A stretch of 64,000 nt of DNA from an uncultured Gemmatimonadota bacterium (GCA_902825965.1 CADEDA010000009.1:62001-126000), one strand, 5' to 3'. Positions 25,422-35,400 are shown, counted from the stretch's first letter. The notes: a model not told the origin generated them from the letters alone. Numbers and translations: made by a program.

Positions 25422-26417
25422 ATGGCGCAGGTCCGGCGCGCCTTCGCCGACGACCGGCTCACCGCGACCATCCTGTCGCGTCGACCGCTGCACTATCGCG
25501 CGGTCGCCCATCCCGCGCTCGACCGTCCGCCGCACGTCCGCGCCGGCTCGTCCATCACCTGGGTCGGCGCGCGCCTGGCCCTGGTGCAGGACGATGCCAA
25601 CTTCGTGGCCGTCGTCGATCCGCGCACGGCCCTCGCCCGCTCCATCGCATTGCCCGCGGGCGAGGAGGGCAAGCGGCACTTCGACGACATCCGCGGCAAC
25701 AAGAAGTACAAGCTCGACCTGGAGTCCTGCTGCACCGTCGAGGGTGAGAGCGGCAGCATGCTGCTCGCCCTCGGCTCCGGCTCGAAGAAGCGGCGGCGAC
25801 GCGTCGTGACGGTGGAGTCGATCAGTGCACGCGCGCCACGCGTCTCGCTCATCGACGCCGAGTCGCTGTACGTCGCCCTCGAAGCGGTGGAGGCCTTCGC
25901 CGGGAGCGACATGAACATCGAGGGCGCCCTCGCGTTGCCGCGCACGCTCCGGCTGTTCTCGCGCGGCAACGGTGAGGCCAAACGGGGACGTGTGCCCGTG
26001 AACGCCACCTGCGACCTCGAGATGACCGACCTGCTGCGGTATCTCGCCGAACCGCGCACGGCACCGTTGCCCGTGCCCATGGCCGTCACGCGATTCGAAC
26101 TCGGCCTGCTGGACGGCCTGCCCCTCGGCTTCACCGACGCCACACTGGCCGGCGAGCGCGTGCTCTACACCGCCGCCGCCGAGGCGTCGAAGGATGCGAG
26201 CGAGGACGGGGAGGTGACCGGGTCGGTGCTCGGCATCATCCCCGAGCGCGGCGACCTGCGCTACGCGCCGCTCCGTGACGAGCACGGCGCGCGCAGTCGG
26301 GACAAGGTGGAGGGGATCGTGGCGATCCCGGGAGCCGCCGACCGAGTGTACATCGTCATCGACCCGGACGACGCCACGCGGCCCTCGGAACTCTGCGAAG
26401 TGCGGTTCGCGGGTTAG
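25422..26417 (+). CDS. Cytoplasmic beta-propeller-like protein, possibly DUF6929
   Basis: A 331-residue protein with no signal peptide. The pattern of short beta strands (SSITWVGARLALVQDDANFVAVVDP, HFDDIRGNKKYKLDLESC, VEGIVAIPGAADRVYIVIDPDD) fits a six- or seven-bladed propeller and looks like the DUF6929 group, but I hold that assignment loosely. No catalytic motif is visible. Its stop overlaps the end of the convergent DUF937 gene by four bases. Confidence 0.7.
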   Translation: MAQVRRAFADDRLTATILSRRPLHYRAVAHPALDRPPHVRAGSSITWVGARLALVQDDANFVAVVDPRTALARSIALPAGEEGKRHFDDIRGNKKYKLDLESCCTVEGESGSMLLALGSGSKKRRRRVVTVESISARAPRVSLIDAESLYVALEAVEAFAGSDMNIEGALALPRTLRLFSRGNGEAKRGRVPVNATCDLEMTDLLRYLAEPRTAPLPVPMAVTRFELGLLDGLPLGFTDATLAGERVLYTAAAEASKDASEDGEVTGSVLGIIPERGDLRYAPLRDEHGARSRDKVEGIVAIPGAADRVYIVIDPDDATRPSELCEVRFAG

Positions 26418-26995
26418 CGCTTCATCAGCTTCATGATGTCATCGAGCGGATTCCCGTCGCCGTCCGCATCGAACATCTTCGCGATCCCGCCGAGGCCGCC
26501 CAAGGCAGCACCTCCGCCACCCGCGGCACCCCCCAACAGCCCGCCGAGCATGCCACCCAGCCCCGCACTCGGGGCGGACGGAGCGGCCCCGGCGCCCTGC
26601 TTCGCCATCATGCCGGTCACCACCATGGCGAGCATGGGGAGCATCTTCTTGAGCACCGACGCATCCACCCCGGACTGTGCGGCCGCGTTCTGCGCGACGG
26701 CACGACTCACGTCCTTGGAGCCGAAGATGGCGCCGAGCACGTCGTTGCCCTTGGTGACATCGGTGGCCTGAGGGGCGAGCACGTTGTCGAGCAGCGCGCC
26801 GCCGCCGAGCTTGCCGATCAACCCGCCCAGTCCATCCATGCCGTCCGGTGCGGCCTGCGCCTGCTTCTTGAACCCGCCGACGATCGCCGGCACCAACGCC
26901 GCAGCGCCGGATTTCGCCTGGGCCTCGGTCACGCCGAGCTCCTTCGCGATGGACTGGAGGCCGCCCATCTGCGCGATCATGTCGGTGACGTTCAT
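26414..26995 (-). CDS. DUF937 domain protein
   Basis: A 193-residue protein. It has the family start DMIAQMGGLQSIAKELGVTEAQAKSGAAALVPAIVGGFKKQ, the LGGGALLDNVLAP segment, and GNDVLGAIFGSKDVSRAVAQNAAAQSGVDASVLKKMLPMLAMVVTGMM. A glycine-rich linker follows, then a C-terminal DADGDGNPLDDI stretch that resembles a calcium-binding EF-hand-like loop. The role is unknown; some relatives (YidB-like) are cytoplasmic. It is divergent from the YpfJ-type protease gene. Confidence 0.85.
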   Translation of the reverse strand: MNVTDMIAQMGGLQSIAKELGVTEAQAKSGAAALVPAIVGGFKKQAQAAPDGMDGLGGLIGKLGGGALLDNVLAPQATDVTKGNDVLGAIFGSKDVSRAVAQNAAAQSGVDASVLKKMLPMLAMVVTGMMAKQGAGAAPSAPSAGLGGMLGGLLGGAAGGGGAALGGLGGIAKMFDADGDGNPLDDIMKLMKR

Positions 26996-27037
26996 GTGTC
27001 GGGTCTCGGTAGGGGTGTGTGGCTGAGGCGCTGAACC

Positions 27038-27045
27038 AGTATACT
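27038..27045. promoter_or_regulatory. AGTATACT palindrome in the divergent DUF937/ypfJ space
   Basis: The 78-bp gap between divergent genes contains AGTATACT, a perfect 8-bp palindrome whose TATACT reads as a -10 box on both strands. The start codon of the protease gene is 29 bases downstream. I see no convincing -35 box, so this is only a candidate core promoter. Confidence 0.4.
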
Positions 27046-27073
27046 ATCCGCACCTCCCCACAGCGAGTTCGAC

Positions 27074-27916
27074 ATGCGTTGGCGCGATACCGGACGCTCC
27101 TCCAACCTCGAAGACCGTCGCGGCGGCGGTGGCCGCCGCGCAGGGGGCATCGGCCTGGTCGGCATCGTCCTCGCGCTCGGCATCTCCTTCTTCACCGGCG
27201 TCAATCCGCTCGAGATCCTCGGCGTGGTGGGCACCGTCGCCGACGGCGGTAGCGCGGCGCCGGAGGCCGCACCGATCGAGGACGCGGCCGAGGAGCCGAT
27301 GGTGCGGTTCCTGTCGTCGGCGCTCGACGACGCGCAGCACACCTGGCGTGAACTGCTGGCACAGGAGGGACAGCAGTATCCGGACGCGAAGCTCGTGCTC
27401 TTCCGCCAGACGGTGAACTCGGCCTGCGGCAACGCCTCCTCGGCGATGGGCCCGTTCTACTGCCCCGGCGATCAGAAGGTCTACATCGACCTCGAGTTCT
27501 ACGACCAGCTCGAACGCAGCTACGGCGCACCCGGCGACTTCGCGCAGGTGTATGTGCTGGCGCATGAGATCGGGCACCACGTGCAGCACGTGCTCGGGAC
27601 GGAGCGCGCGATGCGACAGGCCCAACAGGCCAATCCGTCGCAGCGGAATGCGCTGAGTGTCGCGATGGAACTGCAGGCCGACTGCTATGCCGGCGTCTGG
27701 GCCAACCGCGTCGCGAAGCGCGGCGACCTCGAAGCCGGTGACATCGAGGAGGGGCTCGGGGCGGCCTCCGCCGTGGGCGACGACCGCCTGCAGCAGCAGG
27801 CGCGGGGGGAGGTGAATCCCGAGAGCTTCACTCATGGAAGCAGCGCGCAGCGGATGCAGTGGTTCCGGGTCGGGTTCGAGAGCGGGATGCCGGGGCGCTG
27901 CGACACCTTCCGCTGA
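27074..27916 (+). CDS. ypfJ: YpfJ-type neutral zinc metallopeptidase
   Basis: A 280-residue protein. The conserved start is MRWRDTGRSSNLEDRRGGGG, typical of this family, followed by one membrane helix (GGIGLVGIVLALGISFFTG). The extracytoplasmic domain has CGNASSAMGPFYCPGDQKVYIDLEFYDQL, then the zinc site HEIGHH at about residues 164-169 and the third-ligand region ELQADCYAGVWA. The HExxH plus E arrangement indicates a catalytically active zincin. The physiological substrate is not known. It stands alone. Confidence 0.93.
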   Translation: MRWRDTGRSSNLEDRRGGGGRRAGGIGLVGIVLALGISFFTGVNPLEILGVVGTVADGGSAAPEAAPIEDAAEEPMVRFLSSALDDAQHTWRELLAQEGQQYPDAKLVLFRQTVNSACGNASSAMGPFYCPGDQKVYIDLEFYDQLERSYGAPGDFAQVYVLAHEIGHHVQHVLGTERAMRQAQQANPSQRNALSVAMELQADCYAGVWANRVAKRGDLEAGDIEEGLGAASAVGDDRLQQQARGEVNPESFTHGSSAQRMQWFRVGFESGMPGRCDTFR

Positions 27917-28006
27917 GCCGCGACGAGCGAGGGAGAGCGGGAGGGAGGTAGACGAGGGGCCGGGTGATGGCTGGCAGGCTGGTGTAGCGCTGCACAGCTT
28001 TATCCA

Positions 28007-30457
28007 ATGGAGCCTCTGCCGTTCCTTCGACATCGGCCGGTCCTCTCCAATGTGCTGCTCGCGCTGCTCTATGCGGCGATCGGGCAAGCCACCCTCGCGC
28101 TGGGGGAATCCGGAGGTGTCGAACTCCGGCGTGTGATCTGGGCCTCCAGCGGTGTGGCAGTCACGGCCGGACTGCTCCTGCCCTTCCCCGTGTGGATCGG
28201 CGCCGGCATCGGCGGCGCGATCGCCTCGTGGCTGGCCGGCGCGGTCCCCCTGCACATCGTCGGCACCGGCGTCGCCAACGGGCTGGAAGTCGCGCTCGTG
28301 GTGGCGCTGCTGCGTGCGGTGCAGTTCGACGCCGCGCTCTCGCGCGTTCGGGACATCCTGTACCTGATGGTCCTCGGTTCGGGCGCGGCCGCAGCCGTCT
28401 CCGCGCTGCTGAGCGTGATCTCGCTCAAGGCCGTCGGTGGTGTGCCCGACGGCGCGTTCCTGCGGATCTACGTCCTCTGGTGGCTGACGCATGCGATGGG
28501 CATCCTGGTGCTGGTGCCGGTGGGCCTCACGCTCACGCTCAACGGCACCGCGCTCCGGCGGCGGCACCCGGTGGAAGTCATCGGCACCCTCTCGGCGGTA
28601 GCGGTGCTCAGCGCCTTCCCCTTCGCGGTGCGCGAGGACGGGGTGCTCGCGCGACTCTTCTTCGTGCCCATCCCGCTGCTCATCTGGGCGTCGATGCGGC
28701 TGGGGATGGCGGGCGCGGCGTTCGGCGGGCTGGTGTCGACCCTCATCGCGATGTACGCGGCCGTGCGGCACTGGGGGCCGCTGGCCATCGGCACGCCGAG
28801 CGAGACCCTGCTTCTCACCTTGGTGTTCTCCACCGTCGTGATGACCTCCACGCTGATGGCGGCCGCGCTGGTGCAAGGCACCGAGCGCGCGACGGCCGAG
28901 CATCAATCGGGGGAGCGGCGGCTGCGCGCGGTGCTCGATGCCGCGAGTGAGGGCATCGTCGTGGCCGATGCCGACGGGATGGTGACACACGTCAACCGTG
29001 CGGCCACGACCATCTGGCCCGCGACCCTTCCCGTCCCTGCGCTCACGGAACCGGTGGAGCGCTTCCTCGCCCCGCTGGCCAACTACGTCGCGACACCGGA
29101 CGCCCGCGCGGTGCTCGCCGTCGCGCCCGGGGCGGTGGTGGCGCGTGGCACGCTGCTGCTGCCGGACAACCGCACCTGGGAGATCGACGTCGACCCGCTG
29201 TCCGACCTCGCCACCGCGGGTGGGCGGGTCTGGTCGTTCCGCGACGTGAGCGACCGCGTGCGCGCCGAGGAGGAGCGGCGACGCCTCGAGGCGCAGCTGC
29301 TGCACACGCAGAAGCTCGAGAGCCTCGGGGTGCTCGCCGGCGGCATCGCGCACGACTTCAACAACCTGCTGATGGGCATCCGCGGCCGCGCGGAACTCAT
29401 CGAGATGCACACGCCGCTGCCGGGCGAGATCCGCGACGACGTCGAGGGCATCCTGCGGACCTCGGACGAAGCCGCGGCGCTCTGCCGGCAGATGCTCGCG
29501 TATGCCGGCCGCGGCGCCATCGAGGTGCGGACCGTCGATCTCTCCGCCTGCGCCCGGGAGATCCAGGACATGCTGCGCGTCTCGGTCTCGCGTCGGGTCT
29601 CGCTGGTGCTCGACCTCTGCGAGACGCCACTGCCGGTCGCCGGCGACATCACACAACTGCGCCAGATCATCCTGAACCTCGTCACCAACGCGTCCGACGC
29701 GGTCGAGGCCACCGGGCGCGGGGGCACGGTGCGCGTGCGTACGTTCCGCGCACCGCTGGACCGCGGATGGGCCAGCCGCCAGGTGCTCGCCCCGGAGCGC
29801 ACCGACGAACCGTTCGCCATCCTCGAGGTCTCCGACGACGGCGTCGGCATGGACGAGGCGACGGCACAACAGGTGTTCGATCCCTTCTTCTCGTCCAAGG
29901 GCGCGGGGCGCGGGCTGGGACTCGCCTCCTCGCTCGGGGTCATCCGCAGCCACAAGGGTGCGCTCGCGCTCACCTCCAACCCGGGGACGGGCAGTCGCTT
30001 CGAGGTGGCCCTGCCGCTGGCGACCACCGCCTCGGCCGTGCCGCCCAGCGACGCGCAGCGCTCACCACTCGCCGCGTACGCGGGACGCACGGTGCTCGTG
30101 GTGGACGACGAGGACGGCGTGCGCACCGTGGTCACGCGCATGCTCACCGCCGCCGGACTGCGCGTGCGGCAGGCGGTGGACGGGGACGAGGCACTGGCGA
30201 GCCTCGCGCGGCCCGACGGTCGTGAGATCGATCTCGTGCTGCTCGACCTCACGATGCCCAACCGCAGCGGCCCGGCGACGCTCACCGAGATGCGCGCGCG
30301 CGGGATCGGCATCCCGGTGATCATCGCGAGCGGGTTCTCGGCCGAAGCCGTGCCCGAGGGAGCCGGGATCGCCGCGTTCGTGCAGAAGCCGTTCAAGCGC
30401 GAGGCGCTCGAGTTCGCGATCGCATCCGCCCTCAACGACGGCCCGGCGGCGCGATGA
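28007..30457 (+). CDS. Hybrid sensor histidine kinase with MASE1-like sensor and receiver domain
   Basis: An 816-residue protein. Residues about 10-290 form eight or so membrane helices of MASE1 type. A PAS domain follows (RLRAVLDAASEGIVVADADGMVTHVNRAA). HisKA carries the phospho-accepting histidine in LGVLAGGIAHDFNN. The HATPase has N-box ILNLVTNASDA, G1 DDGVGMD and G2 GAGRGLGLASSLGV. A C-terminal receiver domain (TVLVVDDEDGVRTVV, phospho-Asp in LVLLDLTMPNRSG, Lys in FVQKPF) is about 120 residues. The NtrB-like HDFNN box marks its subgroup. No separate output regulator is adjacent. The stop overlaps the nitrilase start (ATGA). Confidence 0.92.
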   Translation: MEPLPFLRHRPVLSNVLLALLYAAIGQATLALGESGGVELRRVIWASSGVAVTAGLLLPFPVWIGAGIGGAIASWLAGAVPLHIVGTGVANGLEVALVVALLRAVQFDAALSRVRDILYLMVLGSGAAAAVSALLSVISLKAVGGVPDGAFLRIYVLWWLTHAMGILVLVPVGLTLTLNGTALRRRHPVEVIGTLSAVAVLSAFPFAVREDGVLARLFFVPIPLLIWASMRLGMAGAAFGGLVSTLIAMYAAVRHWGPLAIGTPSETLLLTLVFSTVVMTSTLMAAALVQGTERATAEHQSGERRLRAVLDAASEGIVVADADGMVTHVNRAATTIWPATLPVPALTEPVERFLAPLANYVATPDARAVLAVAPGAVVARGTLLLPDNRTWEIDVDPLSDLATAGGRVWSFRDVSDRVRAEEERRRLEAQLLHTQKLESLGVLAGGIAHDFNNLLMGIRGRAELIEMHTPLPGEIRDDVEGILRTSDEAAALCRQMLAYAGRGAIEVRTVDLSACAREIQDMLRVSVSRRVSLVLDLCETPLPVAGDITQLRQIILNLVTNASDAVEATGRGGTVRVRTFRAPLDRGWASRQVLAPERTDEPFAILEVSDDGVGMDEATAQQVFDPFFSSKGAGRGLGLASSLGVIRSHKGALALTSNPGTGSRFEVALPLATTASAVPPSDAQRSPLAAYAGRTVLVVDDEDGVRTVVTRMLTAAGLRVRQAVDGDEALASLARPDGREIDLVLLDLTMPNRSGPATLTEMRARGIGIPVIIASGFSAEAVPEGAGIAAFVQKPFKREALEFAIASALNDGPAAR

Positions 30458-31278
30458 CGGTCATCGCCCTGGCGTCGCCGCGGGTGGCCACCTCGCTGTC
30501 CGACGGACTCGCACGCATCGATCGCCTCGCGGCGGAGGCGGCCGCACGAGCAGCCGTGGTCGTCGCGTTCCCCGAGGCCTACCTGCCCGGGCTCCGCGGC
30601 CAGGACTTCACGCCGTTCCCGTTCACGCCGGCGGACCAGGCGACCGCACTCGCCCAGGTGTCGGCGACCGCGCGACGGCTCGGGATCGCGATCATCCTCG
30701 GCATGGAGCGTCTGGTGCCCGAGGGACGGCAGATCGGCGCCTGGGTGATCGACCGCGATGGCAGCCTGCTCGGGGTGCAGACCAAGAACCAGCTCGATCC
30801 CAGTGAGGATGCGTACTATGTCCCCGGCGACACGCGACAGCTGTTCGAGGTGGCCGGCCTGCGCTTCGGCGTCGCGATCTGCCACGAGGGCTGGCGCTAC
30901 CCGGAGACGGTGCGGTGGGCGGCGCAGCGCGGCGCCCACGTGGTGTTCCATCCCCAGCTCACCGGTCTCCAGCACAGCGGGCGGGTCCCCGCGCACTGGG
31001 GCGCGACGGACGCGCCGTACTACGAGAAGGCGATGATGATGCGCGCGATCGAGAACGCGATCTACTTCGCGAGCGTGAACTACGCGGTCCCGTTCCAGGA
31101 GTCCGCGACGTCGGTCGTCGACCCCAGCGGCGCACTCGTCGCGCACCTGCCCTACGGCGAGGAGGGCGTGCTGGTGGTGCCCCTCGACCTCGCGCGCGCC
31201 ACGGGGCACCTGGCGCGGCGGTTCGCGCCGGCGCGCTATCGCGACGAGCGTCCGCGCGGGGCGTCGCCGAGCCAGTAG
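30454..31278 (+). CDS. Carbon-nitrogen hydrolase (nitrilase superfamily)
   Basis: A 274-residue hydrolase with the complete Glu-Lys-Cys triad: E41 in AFPEAYLPG, K111 in VQTKNQLDP and C143 in AICHEGWRYPE. It acts on a C-N bond of an amide, nitrile or carbamoyl compound; the substrate is unknown. The ATG overlaps the hybrid kinase stop by four bases, so sensor and enzyme are made together. The 3' end overlaps the convergent soxR gene by 43 bp. Confidence 0.9.
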   Translation: MTVIALASPRVATSLSDGLARIDRLAAEAAARAAVVVAFPEAYLPGLRGQDFTPFPFTPADQATALAQVSATARRLGIAIILGMERLVPEGRQIGAWVIDRDGSLLGVQTKNQLDPSEDAYYVPGDTRQLFEVAGLRFGVAICHEGWRYPETVRWAAQRGAHVVFHPQLTGLQHSGRVPAHWGATDAPYYEKAMMMRAIENAIYFASVNYAVPFQESATSVVDPSGALVAHLPYGEEGVLVVPLDLARATGHLARRFAPARYRDERPRGASPSQ

Positions 31279-31730
31279 CGCGGCCCCGGGCCCAACGCGG
31301 CCGCGCGGTCGCCGGGGTTGAGGACGTGGCAGCGCTGGAGGGAGAGACAGCCGCAGCCGATGCAGGTGGCGAGCCCGCGCTGCAAGCGACGGAGTTCCGC
31401 CATGCGCGACTCGATCTGCGATGCCCAGAGCGCGGACAGTCGGGCCCAGTCCCGGCGGGTGGGCGCGCGGCCCGCCGGGAATCGCGCGAGGGCATCACCG
31501 ATCTGTTCGAGCGAGAGGCCCAGGCGTTGGGCGAAGAGGATGAAGGCCACCCGCCGCAGGGTGGCGCGCCAGTACCGTCGGTGGCCGGCGGCGGTCCGCG
31601 TCGCATGGATGAGCCCGCGTTCCTCGTAGAACCGCAGTGCCGAGGTCGCGACGCCGGTGCGCTCGGCGACCTCCCCGACGGTGAGCAGGCCCGGCACGGT
31701 GGCGGGGCCGGGGACACGGCGTGCTGGCAT
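31236..31730 (-). CDS. soxR: Redox-sensing transcriptional activator SoxR
   Basis: A 164-residue MerR-family protein. The winged helix-turn-helix is LTVGEVAERTGVATSALRFYEERGLIHATRTAAGHRRY, followed by the dimerisation helix and the [2Fe-2S] ligands CIGCGCLSLQRC with Cys at 123, 126, 128 and 134, the exact spacing of E. coli SoxR. Oxidation of the cluster, for example by redox-cycling compounds, activates promoters with 19-bp spacers. Just such a promoter lies in the divergent gap (31755-31785). The gene ends inside the nitrilase gene. Confidence 0.93.
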   Translation of the reverse strand: MPARRVPGPATVPGLLTVGEVAERTGVATSALRFYEERGLIHATRTAAGHRRYWRATLRRVAFILFAQRLGLSLEQIGDALARFPAGRAPTRRDWARLSALWASQIESRMAELRRLQRGLATCIGCGCLSLQRCHVLNPGDRAAALGPGPRYWLGDAPRGRSSR

Positions 31731-31754
31731 GCCGGAGCCTATGCGGCAGACTGC

Positions 31755-31785
31755 TTGACTTCAAGTGCACTTGAAGAACTAGACT
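31755..31785 (+). promoter_or_regulatory. SoxR box within a 19-bp-spaced promoter
   Basis: CTTCAAGTGCACTTGAAG (31759-31776) is a perfect 18-bp palindrome whose TCAAGT-NN-ACTTGA core equals the proteobacterial SoxR box. It sits between TTGACT (31755-31760) and TAGACT (31780-31785), which are separated by 19 bases, the stretched spacing that MerR-family activators untwist. The promoter points to the membrane protein gene at 31822, and the soxR start lies 29 bp to the left, so autoregulation is possible. Confidence 0.9.
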
Positions 31786-31821
31786 TCGCCCATCTGCCCG
31801 TCCCCCTCGACCCCCCGCGCC

Positions 31822-32334
31822 ATGTCCATCGAAGTCCTCGCCCTCCGGCTCGTCCACATCCTCGGCGGCATCTTCTGGTTGGGCGCCGGTGTGTTCTCGT
31901 CCGTCTTCCTCCTGCCGAGCCTCACGGCCGCACGCGTGAACCCCGGTCCGCTGTTCGCCGAACTCGAGCGTCGGCGCTACTTCACCGTGCTGCCGGTCGT
32001 CGCGATCCTGACGATGCTCTCCGGCGCCCGGCTGCTCGCGATCGCCTCCGGCGGATTCCAGTCGAGCTACTTCGCCACGGGCCAGGGGCTGGCGTATGCG
32101 ACCGGCGCGGTCCTCAGCCTCCTCACGTTCACGCTGGCCCTGGCCGTCAGCCGCCCGAGCAACGCCCGCGCGGCAGCCTTGCAGGAGAGCCTTGGCGCAG
32201 TCGCGGCCGAGCGACAGACCGAGGTCCAGCAGCGGATCGCGACACTCCGGCGGCGTGGCGCGGTCGCCACGACCATTGCGGTGGTCATGCTCACGGCGTC
32301 GGGGGCACTCATGGCGGTCGCGCGCTACCTGTAG
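31822..32334 (+). CDS. SoxR-controlled small membrane protein
   Basis: A 170-residue protein with four hydrophobic helices. The first carries a conserved histidine (LRLVHILGGIFWLGAGVFSSVFLLPSL), as in DUF2269/CopD-like heme or copper-related membrane proteins. Then come TVLPVVAILTMLSGARLLAIA, YATGAVLSLLTFTLALAVS and the last VATTIAVVMLTASGALMAVARYL, with a long cytoplasmic helix in between (ALQESLGAVAAERQTEVQQRIATLRR). Its promoter holds the SoxR box, so it is the predicted SoxR target, probably induced by redox-active compounds. The function is unknown. Confidence 0.82.
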   Translation: MSIEVLALRLVHILGGIFWLGAGVFSSVFLLPSLTAARVNPGPLFAELERRRYFTVLPVVAILTMLSGARLLAIASGGFQSSYFATGQGLAYATGAVLSLLTFTLALAVSRPSNARAAALQESLGAVAAERQTEVQQRIATLRRRGAVATTIAVVMLTASGALMAVARYL

Positions 32335-32426
32335 CGCGCCGACGAACGGTCGGGGCTCGCCACGCGTACCCGGAGCGGCTAGCATCTCCCTGCTCCGCCG
32401 GCCTCCCACCCCAGCCCCACCGGATC

Positions 32427-35400
32427 ATGCGCTCCGCCCTTCGCGCGACCGTCGCGCTCCTCCTCACCACGGGGGCGCTCGGCGCCCAAGTCCCCGACGC
32501 GGCCACGCTCAATGGCATGCGCTGGCGTGCGATCGGCCCGGTGAACATGGCCGGGCGCATCACCGACATCGAGGCGCATCCCAGCCAGCCCAAGACGTTC
32601 TACGTGGTGGGCGCCACCGGCGGCCTGTGGAAGACGATCAACGCAGGCACGTCCTTCATGCCGCTCTGGGAGAAGGCCCCCATCGCCTCACTCGGCGACC
32701 TCGCCATCGCCCCGAGCGACCCACGGGTGCTGTATCTCGGCACCGGCGAGGAGGACTCGCGCAACTCCGTGGCGCCGGGGTACGGTGTGTACAAGTCCAC
32801 CGATGGCGGCGTGACCTGGCAGTCCCTCGGCCTCGAGAAGACGCAGCACATCGGCCGCATCGTCGTGCACCCGGAGAATCCGGACATCGTCTGGGTCGCC
32901 GCGCTCGGCGCGCTCTGGGGATCGAATCCCGAGCGAGGACTCTACAAGACCGTCGACGGCGGGAAGACCTGGACCCTCAGCAAGTTCATCAGCGACAAGG
33001 CCGGCTTCGTCGACGTCGCGATGGATCCGCGCAACCCGGACGTGCTCTACGCCGCGAGCTGGGAGCGCGTGCGCAAGGCCCACTTCCTCAAGAGCGGCGG
33101 TCCGGGCTCGGCCCTGTGGAAGACCGTGGACGGTGGTCGCACGTGGACCGAGGTCAAAGGCAGCGGCTTCCCCGCCACGACCAAGGGTCGCATCAGCCTC
33201 GCGATCGCGCCGAGCCAGCCCGACATCGTGTACGCGATGGTCGAGGCCGACAGCGTGAAGGGGGCCAAGCCGCAGCGCCTGCTCAACGGACTCTATCGGT
33301 CGGCCGACGCCGGCAAGACCTGGGAGTGGGTGAGCACCACGAACAACCGCCCGTTCTACTTCTCGCAGGTGCGGGTCGATCCGCGTGACCCCAACCGCAT
33401 CTATCGCATGGCCGTGGACTTCGCCTCCTCGGACGACGGCGGACGGTCGTGGCGCCGCGGCATGATCGGCATCCATGAGGACTACCACGGGATGTGGATC
33501 AACCCGGCCGATCCCGAGCACTACATCGTCGGCGGAGACGCCGGCGTGTTCCAGACCTGGGACAAGGGCGGCACGTTCGACGCCCTGAACAACATGGCCA
33601 TGGGACAGTTCTACGGCATCTCGTTCGACTATCAGGTGCCGTACCGCGTCTGCGGTGGCCTGCAGGACAACGGCACGTCCTGCGGCCTGAGCCGCCGCGC
33701 GAATGCGCCGCTGCAGATGACCGACTGGTTCGCGATCTTCGCGGCGGACGGCCTGCAGACCGCGCAGGACCCGCTCGAGCCCGACTACGTCTACTACGAG
33801 TCCCAAGGGGGCAACATCGGCCGTCGCAACGTGGCCACCGGCGAGACGGTCAACATCCGCGCCCGCACGGTCACCCGCACGCAGTTCGGCCAGCAGATCG
33901 CGCGGATCAAGGGCGACGGCAGCACGCCGTTGACCGCCGAGCAGGCCAAGCAGGTCGCCGATCTCCGCGCGCAGATGAAGACGGCGCTCGCCGACCCGAA
34001 CGTCGCCACGCGCTGGAACTGGAACACGCCGTTCCTCCTCTCGCGGCACGACCCCAACGTGTTCTACTCCGGTGCGGAGAAGCTCTTCAAGTCGGTGAAG
34101 AAGGGCCTCGACCCCATCGCGATCTCGCCGGACCTCTCCACGCGCGACGAATCCCGGATCCGCATCACCACCGGCTTCGACGCCGAGGGCAACGCGGCGG
34201 CCGACGCCACCGGCGGCATCACCCGCGACGCGACGGGTGCGGAGGAGAACGCGACGATCGTGACCATCGGTGAGTCGGCCATCCGGCCGGGGCTGCTCTA
34301 CGTCGGGACCAACGACGGCAAGGTCTGGCTCACGCGCAACGATGGTGGCAGTTGGGAGGACCTCAGCGGGCGCTTCCCCGGCGTCCCGCCGTTCACGCAC
34401 GTCTCGCGCGTCGAACCGAGCTTCAGCGATTCCGCGACGGTGTACGTCTCGTTCGACAACCACCGCGACAACGACTTCACGCCGTACCTCTTCGTCTCGA
34501 CGGACTTCGGGAAGACCTTCACCTCGATCGCCGACGGCCTCAAGGTGGGACGTCCCAACTCGGTGTACGTGGTGCGCGAGGACCCCGTGAACCCCGCCCT
34601 GCTCTACGCCGGCACGGAGCTCGGCGTGTATGCCTCGCTCGACAAGGGCGCGCATTGGTTCGCCCTCGACAACAACCTGCCCACGGTGCCGGTCTACGAC
34701 CTGCAGGTGCACCCGCGCGACCGCGAGCTCATCGCGGGCACACACGGACGCGCGGTGCAGATCCTCGACGTGGCACCACTCCAGCAGATGACGCCGGCGG
34801 TGCTCGCCAAGGCGTCACATCTCTTCACGCCGGCCGTGGCCTTGCAGTACGGTGAGCGGCCGGTGGGCTCCGAGCCGCGCGCCCACCGGGCCTGGCGCGG
34901 CGAACGCACCCCCGCCGGTGCGGCCATCACGTACCGACTCGCCGCCGCCGGGGCCTCGCCCCGGCTCTTCATCCTCAACGCCGCCGGCGACACGGTCGCC
35001 CGTCCCACGGCGACCGCCAACGCCGGCCTCAACACCGTGAACTGGAACCTGCTCATCAGCGGATTCGGCGGCGGCTTCGGTGGTGGCGGTGGCTTCGGCG
35101 GGGGCGTCGGAGGTCCGGTGAACGACCCGGGCTTCCCGCCGGGGTTCAATCCGCGTCCGGCCGAGGCGCGCGGTGCGCCGGACAGCACGGCGACGCCGGA
35201 GATGCAGGCGCGGCTGCTCGCGAACGTCGCGTCGGGCCGCGGCCAAGGGGGAGGCGGCGGTGGTGGCGGTGGCGGTGGCGGTGGCGGATTCGGCGCCAAT
35301 CGTCCGGTGTACGCCGAGACCGGCGACTATCGCGTGGTGCTCGTGGTCGGCGGGGAGACGCACACCGCGACGCTGCGGGTGCATCGCGTGGATCCCGACG

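Noticed and set aside
27044-29953. A long minus-strand open frame of about 970 codons opposite the YpfJ and histidine kinase genes
   Set aside because: No domain, histidine- and arginine-rich composition, and both genes on the plus strand are clear family members.
35240-35300. Dense GGT/GGC repeat that could look like a microsatellite or CRISPR-like array
   Set aside because: It is in frame in the VPS10-like gene and simply encodes glycine; there are no spacers.
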